From assembly GCA_030158485.1 (NCBI GenBank), contig JAOASS010000011.1, forward strand, positions 1-41,460: DNA of 41,460 nt, written 5' to 3'. Below the pieces are notes generated by a model. The model was not told where the DNA came from. It saw only the letters and a program-made list of their open reading frames with translations, and made no database searches. Of the stretch, positions 1 to 6,851 are shown one piece after another; positions within the stretch are counted from its first letter, which is position 1; every line of letters begins with the position of its first letter. The translations under genes and the position numbers were made by a program. This DNA comes from Pseudobdellovibrionaceae bacterium. Its GTDB lineage: Bacteria; Bdellovibrionota; Bdellovibrionia; Bdellovibrionales; Bdellovibrionaceae.

Positions 1-1
1 T

Positions 2-88
2 GGCCCTGTGGTGGAATTGGTAGACGCGCTGGACTCAAAATCCAGTGTCCGCAAGGACGTGGGAGTTCGATTCTCCCCGGGGCCACCA
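2..88 (+). tRNA. tRNA-Leu (anticodon CAA)
   Basis: A complete cloverleaf of class II type can be drawn. The acceptor arm pairs GGCCCTG (2-8) with CGGGGCC (78-84), with one G-U pair, followed by A and an encoded CCA at 86-88. The anticodon loop CTCAAAA sits on the stem CTGGA/TCCAG and gives anticodon CAA, reading UUG. A long variable arm (GTCCGCAAGGAC) and a T arm GGGAG-TTCGATT-CTCCC confirm a leucine tRNA. The genes just beyond its 3' end look accessory, which fits a tRNA-adjacent insertion hotspot. Confidence 0.97.
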
Positions 89-89
89 A

Positions 90-554
90 TCAGAATGACT
101 CAGTTGAATTGGGTATTCCCAAGCAATTTCCCTTAAAGTAAGTATGACACCAATTCTCAGTCATTATGACTTCCCAGAAGCCGCTTTTCTCTGAAATCTC
201 GTTTCCTTTATATTTTCTTTTTTCGGGAGAAAAGAGATAGGCAGCAATGCAGACTTTCTCATTTCCTTTTTTTAATTTTTCCCACTCTTTCATAAATTTT
301 TTGCAATAAAGAGGAGATCGCCAGTTTCGAGTTGAATAGGAATAGGAGTGGGGTGACGATGAAATGCGAAAACCAAGATCACAGACATCCACGCCTTCCT
401 CACTGATCCATTGAACATTATCGTACTCGACAATGGCTTCAACTTGCTTGATGTCAAAGCAAGTATACATATCTTTAAATTTGTCTGGTTCTTTTGTTTC
501 TTTTGAAACACTTAAACAAACAATGAATGTGATAAACGAAAACACTGTCTTCAT
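90..554 (-). CDS. Secreted six-cysteine protein, candidate immunity partner of the upstream transglycosylase
   Basis: I do not recognise the family. The 154-residue protein starts with a hydrophobic signal-like stretch (about residues 1-17) and so is probably exported. There is a Cys at residue 13, but no good lipobox. The mature part has six cysteines (about 32, 58, 84, 102, 136 and 144), an even number that would suit three disulfides in the periplasm. It is rich in Trp, Tyr, Lys and Glu. The ATG overlaps the stop of the upstream transglycosylase gene by 4 bases (551-554), so the two are translationally coupled and probably work together. A small exported protein encoded after a cell-wall-cutting enzyme that lacks a signal peptide resembles a periplasmic immunity protein. 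That role is inference. It ends almost at the 3' end of tRNA-Leu, on the opposite strand. Confidence 0.7.
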   Translation of the reverse strand: MKTVFSFITFIVCLSVSKETKEPDKFKDMYTCFDIKQVEAIVEYDNVQWISEEGVDVCDLGFRISSSPHSYSYSTRNWRSPLYCKKFMKEWEKLKKGNEKVCIAAYLFSPEKRKYKGNEISEKSGFWEVIMTENWCHTYFKGNCLGIPNSTESF

Positions 555-1576
555 TCTGTATCCATTTCTTTTAATATAATTTTTAATTTTTCCCTAACTT
601 TAGCGCTCTCCGTTGTTTTGCTTTTTAATCTTCCCTTATAATCCATTAATACTTCAAACCATGTTGGTTCTCTTTTGAGTCGAGCTTTGGCCGTTTCTCT
701 TTTTCTAAAAAGATGCCTAACTCCAAACGAAATATTTTTACTTGGGTCCCATAAATCTTCATATTCAAGATCAATAAAGTGATCTTTATACTCATGATGC
801 TTGTGACTTTTCGCTAGACGAGTTGTCTGTTCTGTAAGTTGTAAAAGTCCTCTAGCTAAACCAATTTTTTTTGAATTGGGTGCCCTAGCACTAGGATCAA
901 AGGTGGATTCAGTAGCTATCAAGGCCTTAACGTAATTTGGATGAAGTGGGTTTTTAAGTTGAAAGACATCATTCCAGTAAGCCGTCCAACCCGAGATAAG
1001 ATCGTCATATTGATTTTGTTTTTCAATGCTTACTAAATGCATCTTGAGATTATTTTTTGAAACCTTAACTTTTGGATCTAAAAATAAATCCGAGGTTAAA
1101 ATGAGTTCCATCTCGTCACCTTTAAGAAAATCTTTTTTTGACGGGTTCTTTCGGCAGTGCCCATCATGATCTGTGATTTTACCTGCCTTAAGTTGCTTAG
1201 GATGTCTTCTTACCCAGTGCTGTCCGATCGGACAGACTCGCCACGGGTTTTTTATCTCAATATTCTGAGTGTCAAAGAAGGGAGTTTTATGGACTTTAGA
1301 TTCTGGAACAATTTTTCCAATGAATTGACTCCACTGAAAAAAATTCCAAGGCACACCCGTTTCTTTTTGAAGTTGTTTTTGCGAAGAGTTAACTTTTTCC
1401 GTGCTGACTTTTTTTTTGGTCTTAAAAGGGATTTGATATTCATACTCTGGCTTAATTTTACTTTTCTTTAAAAAGAAAAAATTAATATTATCGTCTTTGG
1501 AAAAAAGAGATTCCAAAAGTCGCTTAATTTGAAATTTTTCCTCTTTAGTAGCCATAAACAAATCTAACAAACTCAT
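551..1576 (-). CDS. SLT-type lytic transglycosylase domain protein without a signal peptide (effector-like)
   Basis: A 341-residue protein whose C-terminal half (about 205-330) resembles the goose-lysozyme-like SLT fold. The motif ALIATESTFDPSA carries the likely catalytic Glu223, followed by a Gly/Leu-rich GLARGLLQLTEQT strand and a later FGVRHL helix, as in Slt/MltC-type enzymes that cleave the glycan strand of peptidoglycan. The N-terminus is charged and contains no signal peptide or membrane helix, unlike housekeeping lytic transglycosylases. Residues 112-147 hold a Cys/His-rich element (Cys115, His120, His125, His140, Cys141) of the form CPxGxHWVRxHP...DGHCxxNPSxKD, which may bind metal or act as a recognition domain. 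The downstream secreted protein gene overlaps the stop by 4 bases. I infer a peptidoglycan-targeting effector or phage-like lysin delivered by a dedicated route. An ordinary cytoplasmic endolysin is the alternative. The Shine-Dalgarno site is weak. Confidence 0.75.
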   Translation of the reverse strand: MSLLDLFMATKEEKFQIKRLLESLFSKDDNINFFFLKKSKIKPEYEYQIPFKTKKKVSTEKVNSSQKQLQKETGVPWNFFQWSQFIGKIVPESKVHKTPFFDTQNIEIKNPWRVCPIGQHWVRRHPKQLKAGKITDHDGHCRKNPSKKDFLKGDEMELILTSDLFLDPKVKVSKNNLKMHLVSIEKQNQYDDLISGWTAYWNDVFQLKNPLHPNYVKALIATESTFDPSARAPNSKKIGLARGLLQLTEQTTRLAKSHKHHEYKDHFIDLEYEDLWDPSKNISFGVRHLFRKRETAKARLKREPTWFEVLMDYKGRLKSKTTESAKVREKLKIILKEMDTE

Positions 1577-1647
1577 TATGGAACTTCAATTAAAAGCTCT
1601 TCGCTTTCGAATTATAGTGTCACAAATTTAATTCAACCTTAGACTCT

Positions 1648-1717
1648 CGTTCCCAAGCAAGCTTGTTCTGTAAAGAAACCACTGACTCGCTTAATTCTTA
1701 TAGCTTTGCGCAGCCTC
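1648..1717. repeat. 70-bp direct repeat, copy 1 (decayed 5' part of an HTH gene)
   Basis: This block matches 2688-2757 at 60 of 70 positions in the same orientation, 1,040 bp apart. Read on the minus strand it is the degenerate equivalent of the start of the HTH gene at 2534-2722: the KLAWERE-coding part is kept, but an in-frame TAA now interrupts the upstream part and the sequence after it is unrelated. The two copies bracket the toxin-antitoxin operon. The rest of 1577-1805 shows no gene. Confidence 0.85.
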
Positions 1718-1805
1718 TATCCCCTTCTTAAAAAGAAAAGCTCTGATTCAAAACGCTCATTCAACTGAGCATTTTCATTTTTAGGATTTCGATCAAAGTT
1801 TGACC

Positions 1806-2210
1806 CTATTTTTCAACAGCATCCAAAAACTGCCGAGGATTCACAATCTTCAAATCTAAAACACTATTTAGGACGAGCAGGTCTTTGTCACCACTCACGA
1901 TGTAATCCACTTTACCAGCCAATGCTGCAGACAAAAACATGTCATCATTCGGATCTCGACAGATTGGCTTCGGCAATTTCATCGGTTGAACGTATTCAGA
2001 ACGCAGTCGAATTGTCTCAAGAATTTGAGCAACTAGTTCCGGCTAATGATTTAAAAGATTATTTAAAACGGTTTCGTATTCATTCACAATTTCATGAGAA
2101 ACTACGAGTTTAAATTTGGATGCTGACCAAAGCGCTAGCACCTTATGAGGCGAGCCCTTCCACAAGGTGCCCGAAATAAAGACGTTGGTATCGACAACAG
2201 CCTTAATCAT
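1806..2210 (-). pseudogene. PIN-domain (VapC-like) toxin, interrupted by an amber codon
   Basis: The reading frame runs 135 codons from ATG at 2210 to TAG at 1806 with a single internal TAG at codon 56 (2045-2043). On both sides of that codon the frame encodes a PIN ribonuclease. It begins MIKAVVDTNVFISG (first catalytic Asp7), continues with an EIVNEYETVL helix bearing acidic residues, then CRDPNDDMFLSAALAG and YIVSGDKDLL with the remaining acidic residues. This matches the family of putative PIN toxins with RDPxDD motifs (COG1569-like). As written, only a 55-residue stub would be made, so the nuclease should be inactive unless the stop is suppressed. It follows the AbrB-type antitoxin with an ATGA overlap (2207-2210), the usual arrangement. 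A sequencing error is the main alternative. Confidence 0.88.
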
Positions 2211-2470
2211 TTTTGACGGCGGACCTTTTTGATGGCTTTTGCAACATCGTTAGGTTTGAGGCCATGTGCTTTAGCACTCTGAGCGGCTTCCTTCATCAAA
2301 CCAGAGAATTCAGCAAGACTTGGCGGTGTAATAGATTTCAGAATAACAGTATCGCCCTGACCAATCACAACAAACTGATCGCCTTCCTTGAGTTTAAGAT
2401 TGTCCCTAATTTCCTCAGGAATCACGATTTGACCTTTTGATGACAATTTTGTCGTTGCGTAGGCAGCCAT
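2207..2470 (-). CDS. AbrB/MazE-type antitoxin (SpoVT-AbrB fold)
   Basis: An 87-residue protein. Residues 5-50 are a clear swapped-hairpin AbrB domain: KLSSKGQIVIPEEIRDNLKL followed by EGDQFVVIGQGDTVILK. This family supplies antitoxins of VapBC/MazEF-like operons that bind their own promoter through the N-terminal domain and cover the toxin with the C-terminal tail. Here the tail (about 53-87) is helical and ends in the basic stretch KAIKKVRRQK. The stop overlaps the ATG of the downstream PIN toxin gene by 4 bases. A perfect palindrome lies 10 bases upstream of the start and is a natural operator. The antitoxin frame is intact although its toxin partner carries a nonsense codon, so it may persist as an orphan repressor. 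Confidence 0.93.
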   Translation of the reverse strand: MAAYATTKLSSKGQIVIPEEIRDNLKLKEGDQFVVIGQGDTVILKSITPPSLAEFSGLMKEAAQSAKAHGLKPNDVAKAIKKVRRQK

Positions 2471-2480
2471 AAAAACTCCT

Positions 2481-2500
2481 TAATCTTACTGGTAAGATTA
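2481..2500. promoter_or_regulatory. Palindromic operator of the antitoxin-toxin operon
   Basis: TAATCTTAC-TG-GTAAGATTA is a perfect inverted repeat with 9-base arms and a 2-base centre. It lies immediately upstream of the antitoxin start at 2470. AbrB-type antitoxins autoregulate by binding such sites, so this is the probable operator. The assignment rests on position and symmetry only. Confidence 0.75.
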
Positions 2501-2533
2501 TTGCATATTCCGCAATTTGCCACAAGGACTTTC

Positions 2534-2722
2534 TCAAAAGGCTATAGCTCGTTTTGGATTGCTTTTAATGGCCCGTAGCCGTTCCTTGATGGCTGTTCGG
2601 CTGACTTCAAAATAATCAGCTAACCGCGCTACTTTCCACCCCTCAACCCAACGCAATCTTGCCAGTTCCGTCAAATCGAGGTATTCCCGTTCCCAAGCAA
2701 GCTTGTAAGCTATAGAAACCAC
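2534..2722 (-). pseudogene. Remnant of a helix-turn-helix protein gene
   Basis: The frame from GTG at 2722 encodes 62 residues. Its second half looks like a helix-turn-helix: VEGWKVARLADYFEVSRTAIKERL, with the Ala/Leu/Phe spacing and the SRTAIKERL recognition helix seen in resolvase-tail and regulator HTHs. The same frame is open further upstream, through KLQELSGPV, to about 2758, where it meets low-complexity sequence (repeated GACTCT-like units), so the gene looks truncated at its 5' side. The first 35 bases of this frame are part of the 70-bp repeat shared with 1648-1717, where a second, more decayed copy lies. A short intact regulator is possible, but no convincing Shine-Dalgarno site is visible. 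Confidence 0.6.
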
Positions 2723-2757
2723 TGGCCCGCTTAGTTCTTGTAGCTTGGCGCAGCCTC
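2688..2757. repeat. 70-bp direct repeat, copy 2
   Basis: This is the partner of 1648-1717 (60 of 70 bases identical, same orientation). It covers the upstream part and first codons of the HTH remnant. With copy 1 it brackets about 970 bp holding the AbrB/PIN operon, so recombination between copies could delete the cassette. Confidence 0.85.
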
Positions 2758-2823
2758 CACCATTTAAGCTTCGACTCTTCGACTGACTCTGACTCTTCTC
2801 ACTCTACTGCAGATAGCCTCAAG

Positions 2824-3174
2824 TTATTGCAGTTCGCAGGTAACTGAATCTACGCTGTAGTGACCCCAGTCTTTTTGAGCATGGTCAAACTGAGAAAAAT
2901 AAGATGAATGGACAACGACTCGATAGAAATCAAAAACTCCTTGATCAACCCGCACAATCATTTCAAGTTTTGTTCGAAAGCGAGTATCGATAATCCCTTG
3001 ATCTACCCGCTCATCGATTTGAGAATGGGAAAGATAGTTGAGTTGAAAAGCAGCCCCACAGTCTATTTCAACAGCCTTCGTGATGACTTCCTGGTGACGC
3101 GAGCTAAAAGGAGAGCCTTGAATTGATCCCAAAGCCATGAAAGGCACAAAAAACGCCGCAAGAATTATTTTCAC
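2824..3174 (-). CDS. Small secreted protein of unknown function
   Basis: A 116-residue protein that starts at GTG 3174. The choice is supported by a strong GGAGG at 3181-3185, six bases away. Residues 1-20 (MKIILAAFFVPFMALGSIQG) form a typical signal peptide, so the mature product of about 96 residues should be periplasmic or secreted. It has only two cysteines (in EIDCGAAF and near the C-terminus in VTCEL), which may form one disulfide. Two short related stretches, RVDQGIID and RVDQGVFD, lie about 22 residues apart and hint at an internal duplication of a beta unit. I recognise no family. It stands alone between the HTH remnant and a 400-bp gene-free stretch. Confidence 0.65.
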   Translation of the reverse strand: MKIILAAFFVPFMALGSIQGSPFSSRHQEVITKAVEIDCGAAFQLNYLSHSQIDERVDQGIIDTRFRTKLEMIVRVDQGVFDFYRVVVHSSYFSQFDHAQKDWGHYSVDSVTCELQ

Positions 3175-3575
3175 AAATGACCTCCAAAATAAAGTTGTGA
3201 TTTTTTAAGCTACTCTTCAGCTCATGACAAGTTAGGATTCTGACGGGAAGTCTTAGTTTTAGGTTTTATTTGGCTAGTTCTTAGATTTTTGGCAAGGCCT
3301 ATTCTGGACTCGACTTCTTTCGCATAAATAAAGAGGGAATTTAGAGCCTTTTTCAGTGTTTGAAAAAACTACCGCAGTTGACCATGCCTTCACCTAAAGG
3401 CTTCGACTAAATCCAAAATGAAATTCTTTTTTATTATTCACCCATAAAGTTCAAAAAATTAAAACCTCACATTTTAAATGATAAACTGGCAAGTCTTTCG
3501 CCTGGTTTTCAGTGAAATGTCTAGTCAACAGACTCGCAAGTCTTTAGCTTAAATAAGATAACGATCGGTAATCGT
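3175..3575. other. Intergenic region, 401 bp
   Basis: No coding frame is supported. The stretch separates the accessory block on the left from the (+) genes on the right and should contain the promoter of the gene at 3576. The only structure I see is the 9-base direct repeat GCAAGTCTT, starting near 3489 and near 3535, in the 90 bases before the gene, and the short inverted repeat GTCT...AGAC between the copies. A regulator-binding role is possible but unsupported. Confidence 0.5.
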
Positions 3576-3950
3576 ATGAACTCTTCTATTCATATTTGGC
3601 ACATTAAAAATCTCATGAATGAGACTGATATTTTCAATATTGGTGGCGGACCTTTTTTACCCGTAACTCAATACACTCAGACAACGATTACAGTTGAGCT
3701 CGACAATGCTTTTCTAGCCCACGGTCAATTGGTATCAATCGTTGGAGAAATCGTTATTGCTGACGATAAACATCATTTTGAAGCCGTAGCAAAACTGATC
3801 GCTAGCGAAGTGATTGTTGACTCACTTGTTCAGTTTGAATTTCAACTCAAACAACTTCAAACAACTTTGTGGAAAAGTTTTTTAGAGTCAAAAAGCCAAG
3901 CCCAAAATCATGTCGACCAGTTGCTCAGAAAAATGAAAGGGCTTGATTAA
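3576..3950 (+). CDS. Small cytoplasmic protein, possibly a PilZ-like barrel
   Basis: A 124-residue protein with no signal peptide. The middle (about 28-85) alternates hydrophobic and polar residues as in a beta barrel (TITVELDNAFLAHGQLVSIV, then FEAVAKLIASEVI), and the C-terminal 30 residues are helical (a KSFLESKSQAQNHVDQLLRK stretch). The outline resembles short PilZ-like proteins, but neither the RxxxR nor the DxSxxG c-di-GMP motif is present, so I do not assign nucleotide binding. Its stop overlaps the TTG start of the following receiver/TPR gene by 8 bases. That indicates translational coupling, so the two products probably act in one signalling unit. Confidence 0.6.
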   Translation: MNSSIHIWHIKNLMNETDIFNIGGGPFLPVTQYTQTTITVELDNAFLAHGQLVSIVGEIVIADDKHHFEAVAKLIASEVIVDSLVQFEFQLKQLQTTLWKSFLESKSQAQNHVDQLLRKMKGLD

Positions 3951-5274
3951 ATTGACTGACGCATTTTCACCCCTTGCTAAATTCTTAGATGGCCAACTGT
4001 GCTTAATCGTGGAACCTTCACAATCATTTGCTTTCGCCATTCAAAGCACGTTGCAACAAATGGGAGTCCCCCATTCTCAACTTTACATTGCAAGAAGAAT
4101 ACAAGATGCAAAAAGAATTATCTTAGAGCGCAAACCTAAAATGCTGATTACCGAATATGAAATTGATGGGTCTTTTGCTATTGATTTAGTCGAAATGCAA
4201 AGTAAGCAGCATGAATTGCTTCAAAGAATTTCTTTTATTAATACGATGAATGCTTCTGACTCTGCTGTTGCAGAAGCTTCTGAAGGTGAAGTCGATGGCT
4301 ATTTACTGAAACCCTTCGCTATGAATGTCTTTCAGCAAAAAATCGAAATGATTTTAGCGCAAAAACTGATGCCTTCTGCGTACCTTGTTAAAATTAACGT
4401 TGGTAAGAAGTTTTTAGCTAAAAATGAATTTGAAAAAGCAGTAGATGAATTTTTAGAAGCAAAACCTCTTCATGAAAAGCCAACTTTAGCCTGTTTTCAC
4501 GCGGGACAAACATTTCAAGCATTGGGTGATGCAACAAGAGCATTGGCCGAATACCATGAGGGCCGCCAGCATCAGCCTTTACACTACCGCTGCTTAATTG
4601 GTGAATTTGAAACTTTGCTTGCTATGAAAAATTACACCGAAGCATATGAGCTGGTCGGAACTCTTCAAAAAAACTATCCCATCACATCAAAGCGATTAGG
4701 TCACTTTTTCGTAGCAGCTGTTTTTACAAACCATTTTAACGATCTTCCTGGGTTTTACAAACTCTTCAACCGACTCGACCAAAGAACTCCGGAGCTTATT
4801 AAAATTTCATCTGTGGCGCTGCTAACGGCGGGACGGTATTTTATTAAGGAAAATAACTTAGATAAAGCCCTTGAATACTTCGAAATCGGCCTTATGATCA
4901 GTGGCAAAAACTTTGAATTTTTAGAAAAAGTTGTCACTGAATTTTTAAAAGTAAAAGCTGGACACAAGGCTCAAATTCTTTTTGCAAAAGCCAGTTCGAC
5001 TGATATTGGAAAAATTCATTATCTTCAGCTCGAATTTAAAGTGGGCCACTACACGCTATCGGAAGAAGATTTGATCGAAAAAGGGAAAAAGCTGATAGAA
5101 CTAGGCTATGGAACTTCTGAAATTTACACTTCGATGGTTCACGCCATGGCGAAACTGGGAAAAGAAATTCTGGCAGGAACATTTATTTCAAAACTAGAAC
5201 TTGAACATCCAGAACTTTGCTCGTCACTTTACAAAATTTTAGAAGAAAATTTGCCAAAAAATAAAGAAACTTAA
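3943..5274 (+). CDS. Degenerate response-regulator receiver fused to TPR repeats
   Basis: A 443-residue cytoplasmic protein. Residues about 18-140 follow the CheY-like receiver pattern, but the acidic pair is Glu24-Pro25 (LIVEPS) and the phospho-acceptor position reads LITEYEIDG, with Glu70 where Asp is expected. The conserved Lys is kept in GYLLKPF (about residue 127). The rest (about 150-435) is alpha-helical with TPR-like pairs such as AKNEFEKAVDEFLEAKP, GDATRALAEYHEGRQ and NNLDKALEYFEIGLMI. The receiver therefore probably cannot be phosphorylated and may be locked in one state, the TPR part serving as a protein-binding scaffold. The start is a TTG overlapping the previous gene; a second TTG lies three codons downstream. 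About 145 bases without a gene follow. Confidence 0.82.
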   Translation: MIKLTDAFSPLAKFLDGQLCLIVEPSQSFAFAIQSTLQQMGVPHSQLYIARRIQDAKRIILERKPKMLITEYEIDGSFAIDLVEMQSKQHELLQRISFINTMNASDSAVAEASEGEVDGYLLKPFAMNVFQQKIEMILAQKLMPSAYLVKINVGKKFLAKNEFEKAVDEFLEAKPLHEKPTLACFHAGQTFQALGDATRALAEYHEGRQHQPLHYRCLIGEFETLLAMKNYTEAYELVGTLQKNYPITSKRLGHFFVAAVFTNHFNDLPGFYKLFNRLDQRTPELIKISSVALLTAGRYFIKENNLDKALEYFEIGLMISGKNFEFLEKVVTEFLKVKAGHKAQILFAKASSTDIGKIHYLQLEFKVGHYTLSEEDLIEKGKKLIELGYGTSEIYTSMVHAMAKLGKEILAGTFISKLELEHPELCSSLYKILEENLPKNKET

Positions 5275-5419
5275 AAAATTCTTTCAACTTGATCGCTCCG
5301 ATGACACGCCTGATGAATCAGATTACTTTTTTTAACTTGAGATGTAGGTAGTCCTTATTTTATAGGCCCTAATGGACATCCACATTGCATCTCTTGATAA
5401 TATTGAATAGACTTATTTC

Positions 5420-6715
5420 ATGCTTGAGATTTCATCGTTTCAAAATCCCTCTTTATCTGAAATGGGGGCCACAATTTTCTTCGCGATTGCGATCATTCAT
5501 ACATTTTTATGCAGCCAATTTCAAAAGCTGGCAAAGCGTTATCCAGAAGGGTCCATTGGTGAAAATATTTTTCACTTACTGGGAGAAGTTGAAGTTGTAT
5601 TTGGATTATGGGCAGGACTTTTTATCTTAAGCTCGATGCTTTTTATTGATTTTAAAGAAACACTTTTTTATTTGGAAAATCGAAACTTCACTGAACCTTT
5701 ATTCGTTTTTGTCATCATGGCAACGTGCGCGTCTAAACCGATTCTTGAATTATCTGGAAATCTAATTCGAACATGTGGTCAAGCTTTACCCATTAACAAA
5801 AGTCTTGGTTTTTATATTGCCATACTGATTATCGGCCCTGTGCTTGGCAGCTTTATCACGGAACCCGCCGCCATGACAGTGACCGCTCTAGTTTTATTTC
5901 GAAATTTTTATTCAAATAATATTTCAACCGATTTAAAATATGCCACGATAGGACTTTTATTCGTTAACATTTCCATAGGGGGAACTCTGACTCCTTACGC
6001 TGCACCGCCTGTATTAATGGTGGCGGCTAAATGGAATTGGGATCTGCAATTTATGCTGACAAATTTTGGGTGGAAGTCATTAGTGGCCATAACTCTTTCA
6101 ACTGTTTTAATTGCTTTTCGCTTCCGTCGGGAAATATCACGAATTGATACACAAGTACCCACTTCCAAATCAAAAAATACTTCGCTTCCGCTTTGGGTGA
6201 CTTTTCTGCATTTGCTTATCTTAACTTTAATTGTGTTTTCTGCTCATCACCCAACTCTTTTTGTGGGTCTATTTTTATTTTTCTTAGGTATTGCGACTGT
6301 CACTAAAGAATACCAAAATGAACTCAAAATAAAAGAAGCTCTTCTTGTTTCATTTTTTCTAGGTGGACTTGTTATCTTGGGTGGTCTTCAGTCTTGGTGG
6401 ATTGAGCCTGTTTTGACAAATCTTTCTGCTCTTCCACTTTTTTTAGGATCCATGACTCTGACAGCATTTACTGACAACGCCGCCATCACTTATCTGGGTT
6501 CTCAAATACCTTATCTTTCAGACGCTTCAAAATATGCACTGGTCGCAGGAAGTGTTGCTGGGGGTGGCTTAACCGTTATTGCAAATGCACCGAACCCTGC
6601 AGGCTATAGCACTTTAAACCCTGCTTTTGGACCTCATGGAATCAGTCCGATCAAACTATTTTTGAGTGCCTGTTTGCCCACGTTTATTGCGGGTCTGTGT
6701 CTTTGGGTTTTTTAA
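5420..6715 (+). CDS. Putative Na+/H+ antiporter (Na_H_antiport_3-like)
   Basis: A 431-residue integral membrane protein with roughly ten to twelve hydrophobic segments and no signal peptide. The features match the putative Na+/H+ antiporter family (PF07399-like) also found in chlamydiae: an early GLWAGLFILSSM helix, a polar membrane motif GSFITEPAAMTVTALVL, a repeated GGTLTPYAAPPVLMVA segment, and the late motif TAFTDNAAITYLGSQ followed by GGGLTVIANAPNPAG. The paired Asn/Asp/Thr-rich half-helices are typical of cation-exchange sites. I infer secondary transport of Na+ or an organic anion across the inner membrane; the substrate cannot be read from sequence. The start ATG is fixed by a stop codon just upstream in the same frame (5408-5410). 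The gene stands alone, about 140 bases from each neighbour. Confidence 0.8.
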   Translation: MLEISSFQNPSLSEMGATIFFAIAIIHTFLCSQFQKLAKRYPEGSIGENIFHLLGEVEVVFGLWAGLFILSSMLFIDFKETLFYLENRNFTEPLFVFVIMATCASKPILELSGNLIRTCGQALPINKSLGFYIAILIIGPVLGSFITEPAAMTVTALVLFRNFYSNNISTDLKYATIGLLFVNISIGGTLTPYAAPPVLMVAAKWNWDLQFMLTNFGWKSLVAITLSTVLIAFRFRREISRIDTQVPTSKSKNTSLPLWVTFLHLLILTLIVFSAHHPTLFVGLFLFFLGIATVTKEYQNELKIKEALLVSFFLGGLVILGGLQSWWIEPVLTNLSALPLFLGSMTLTAFTDNAAITYLGSQIPYLSDASKYALVAGSVAGGGLTVIANAPNPAGYSTLNPAFGPHGISPIKLFLSACLPTFIAGLCLWVF

Positions 6716-6851
6716 AAATGACTTCTGACATTTTTTATTCATAAAAAGAATCATTAATTGTCATAATTTTTTATTTTTCATATTTTTAAAATCTAATAGC
6801 TTCTGTCTTTAAACTCACAATACTCTAAAAAAATAGTTCGGAGAAATAAAA

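Noticed and set aside
1922-2113. A plus-strand frame opposite the PIN toxin
   Set aside because: The minus strand encodes the full set of PIN motifs across this place, so the plus frame is a shadow.
5385-5630. A frame overlapping the start of the antiporter gene
   Set aside because: It lies in another frame of a clear membrane-protein gene, has no Shine-Dalgarno site and gives a basic, non-protein-like product.
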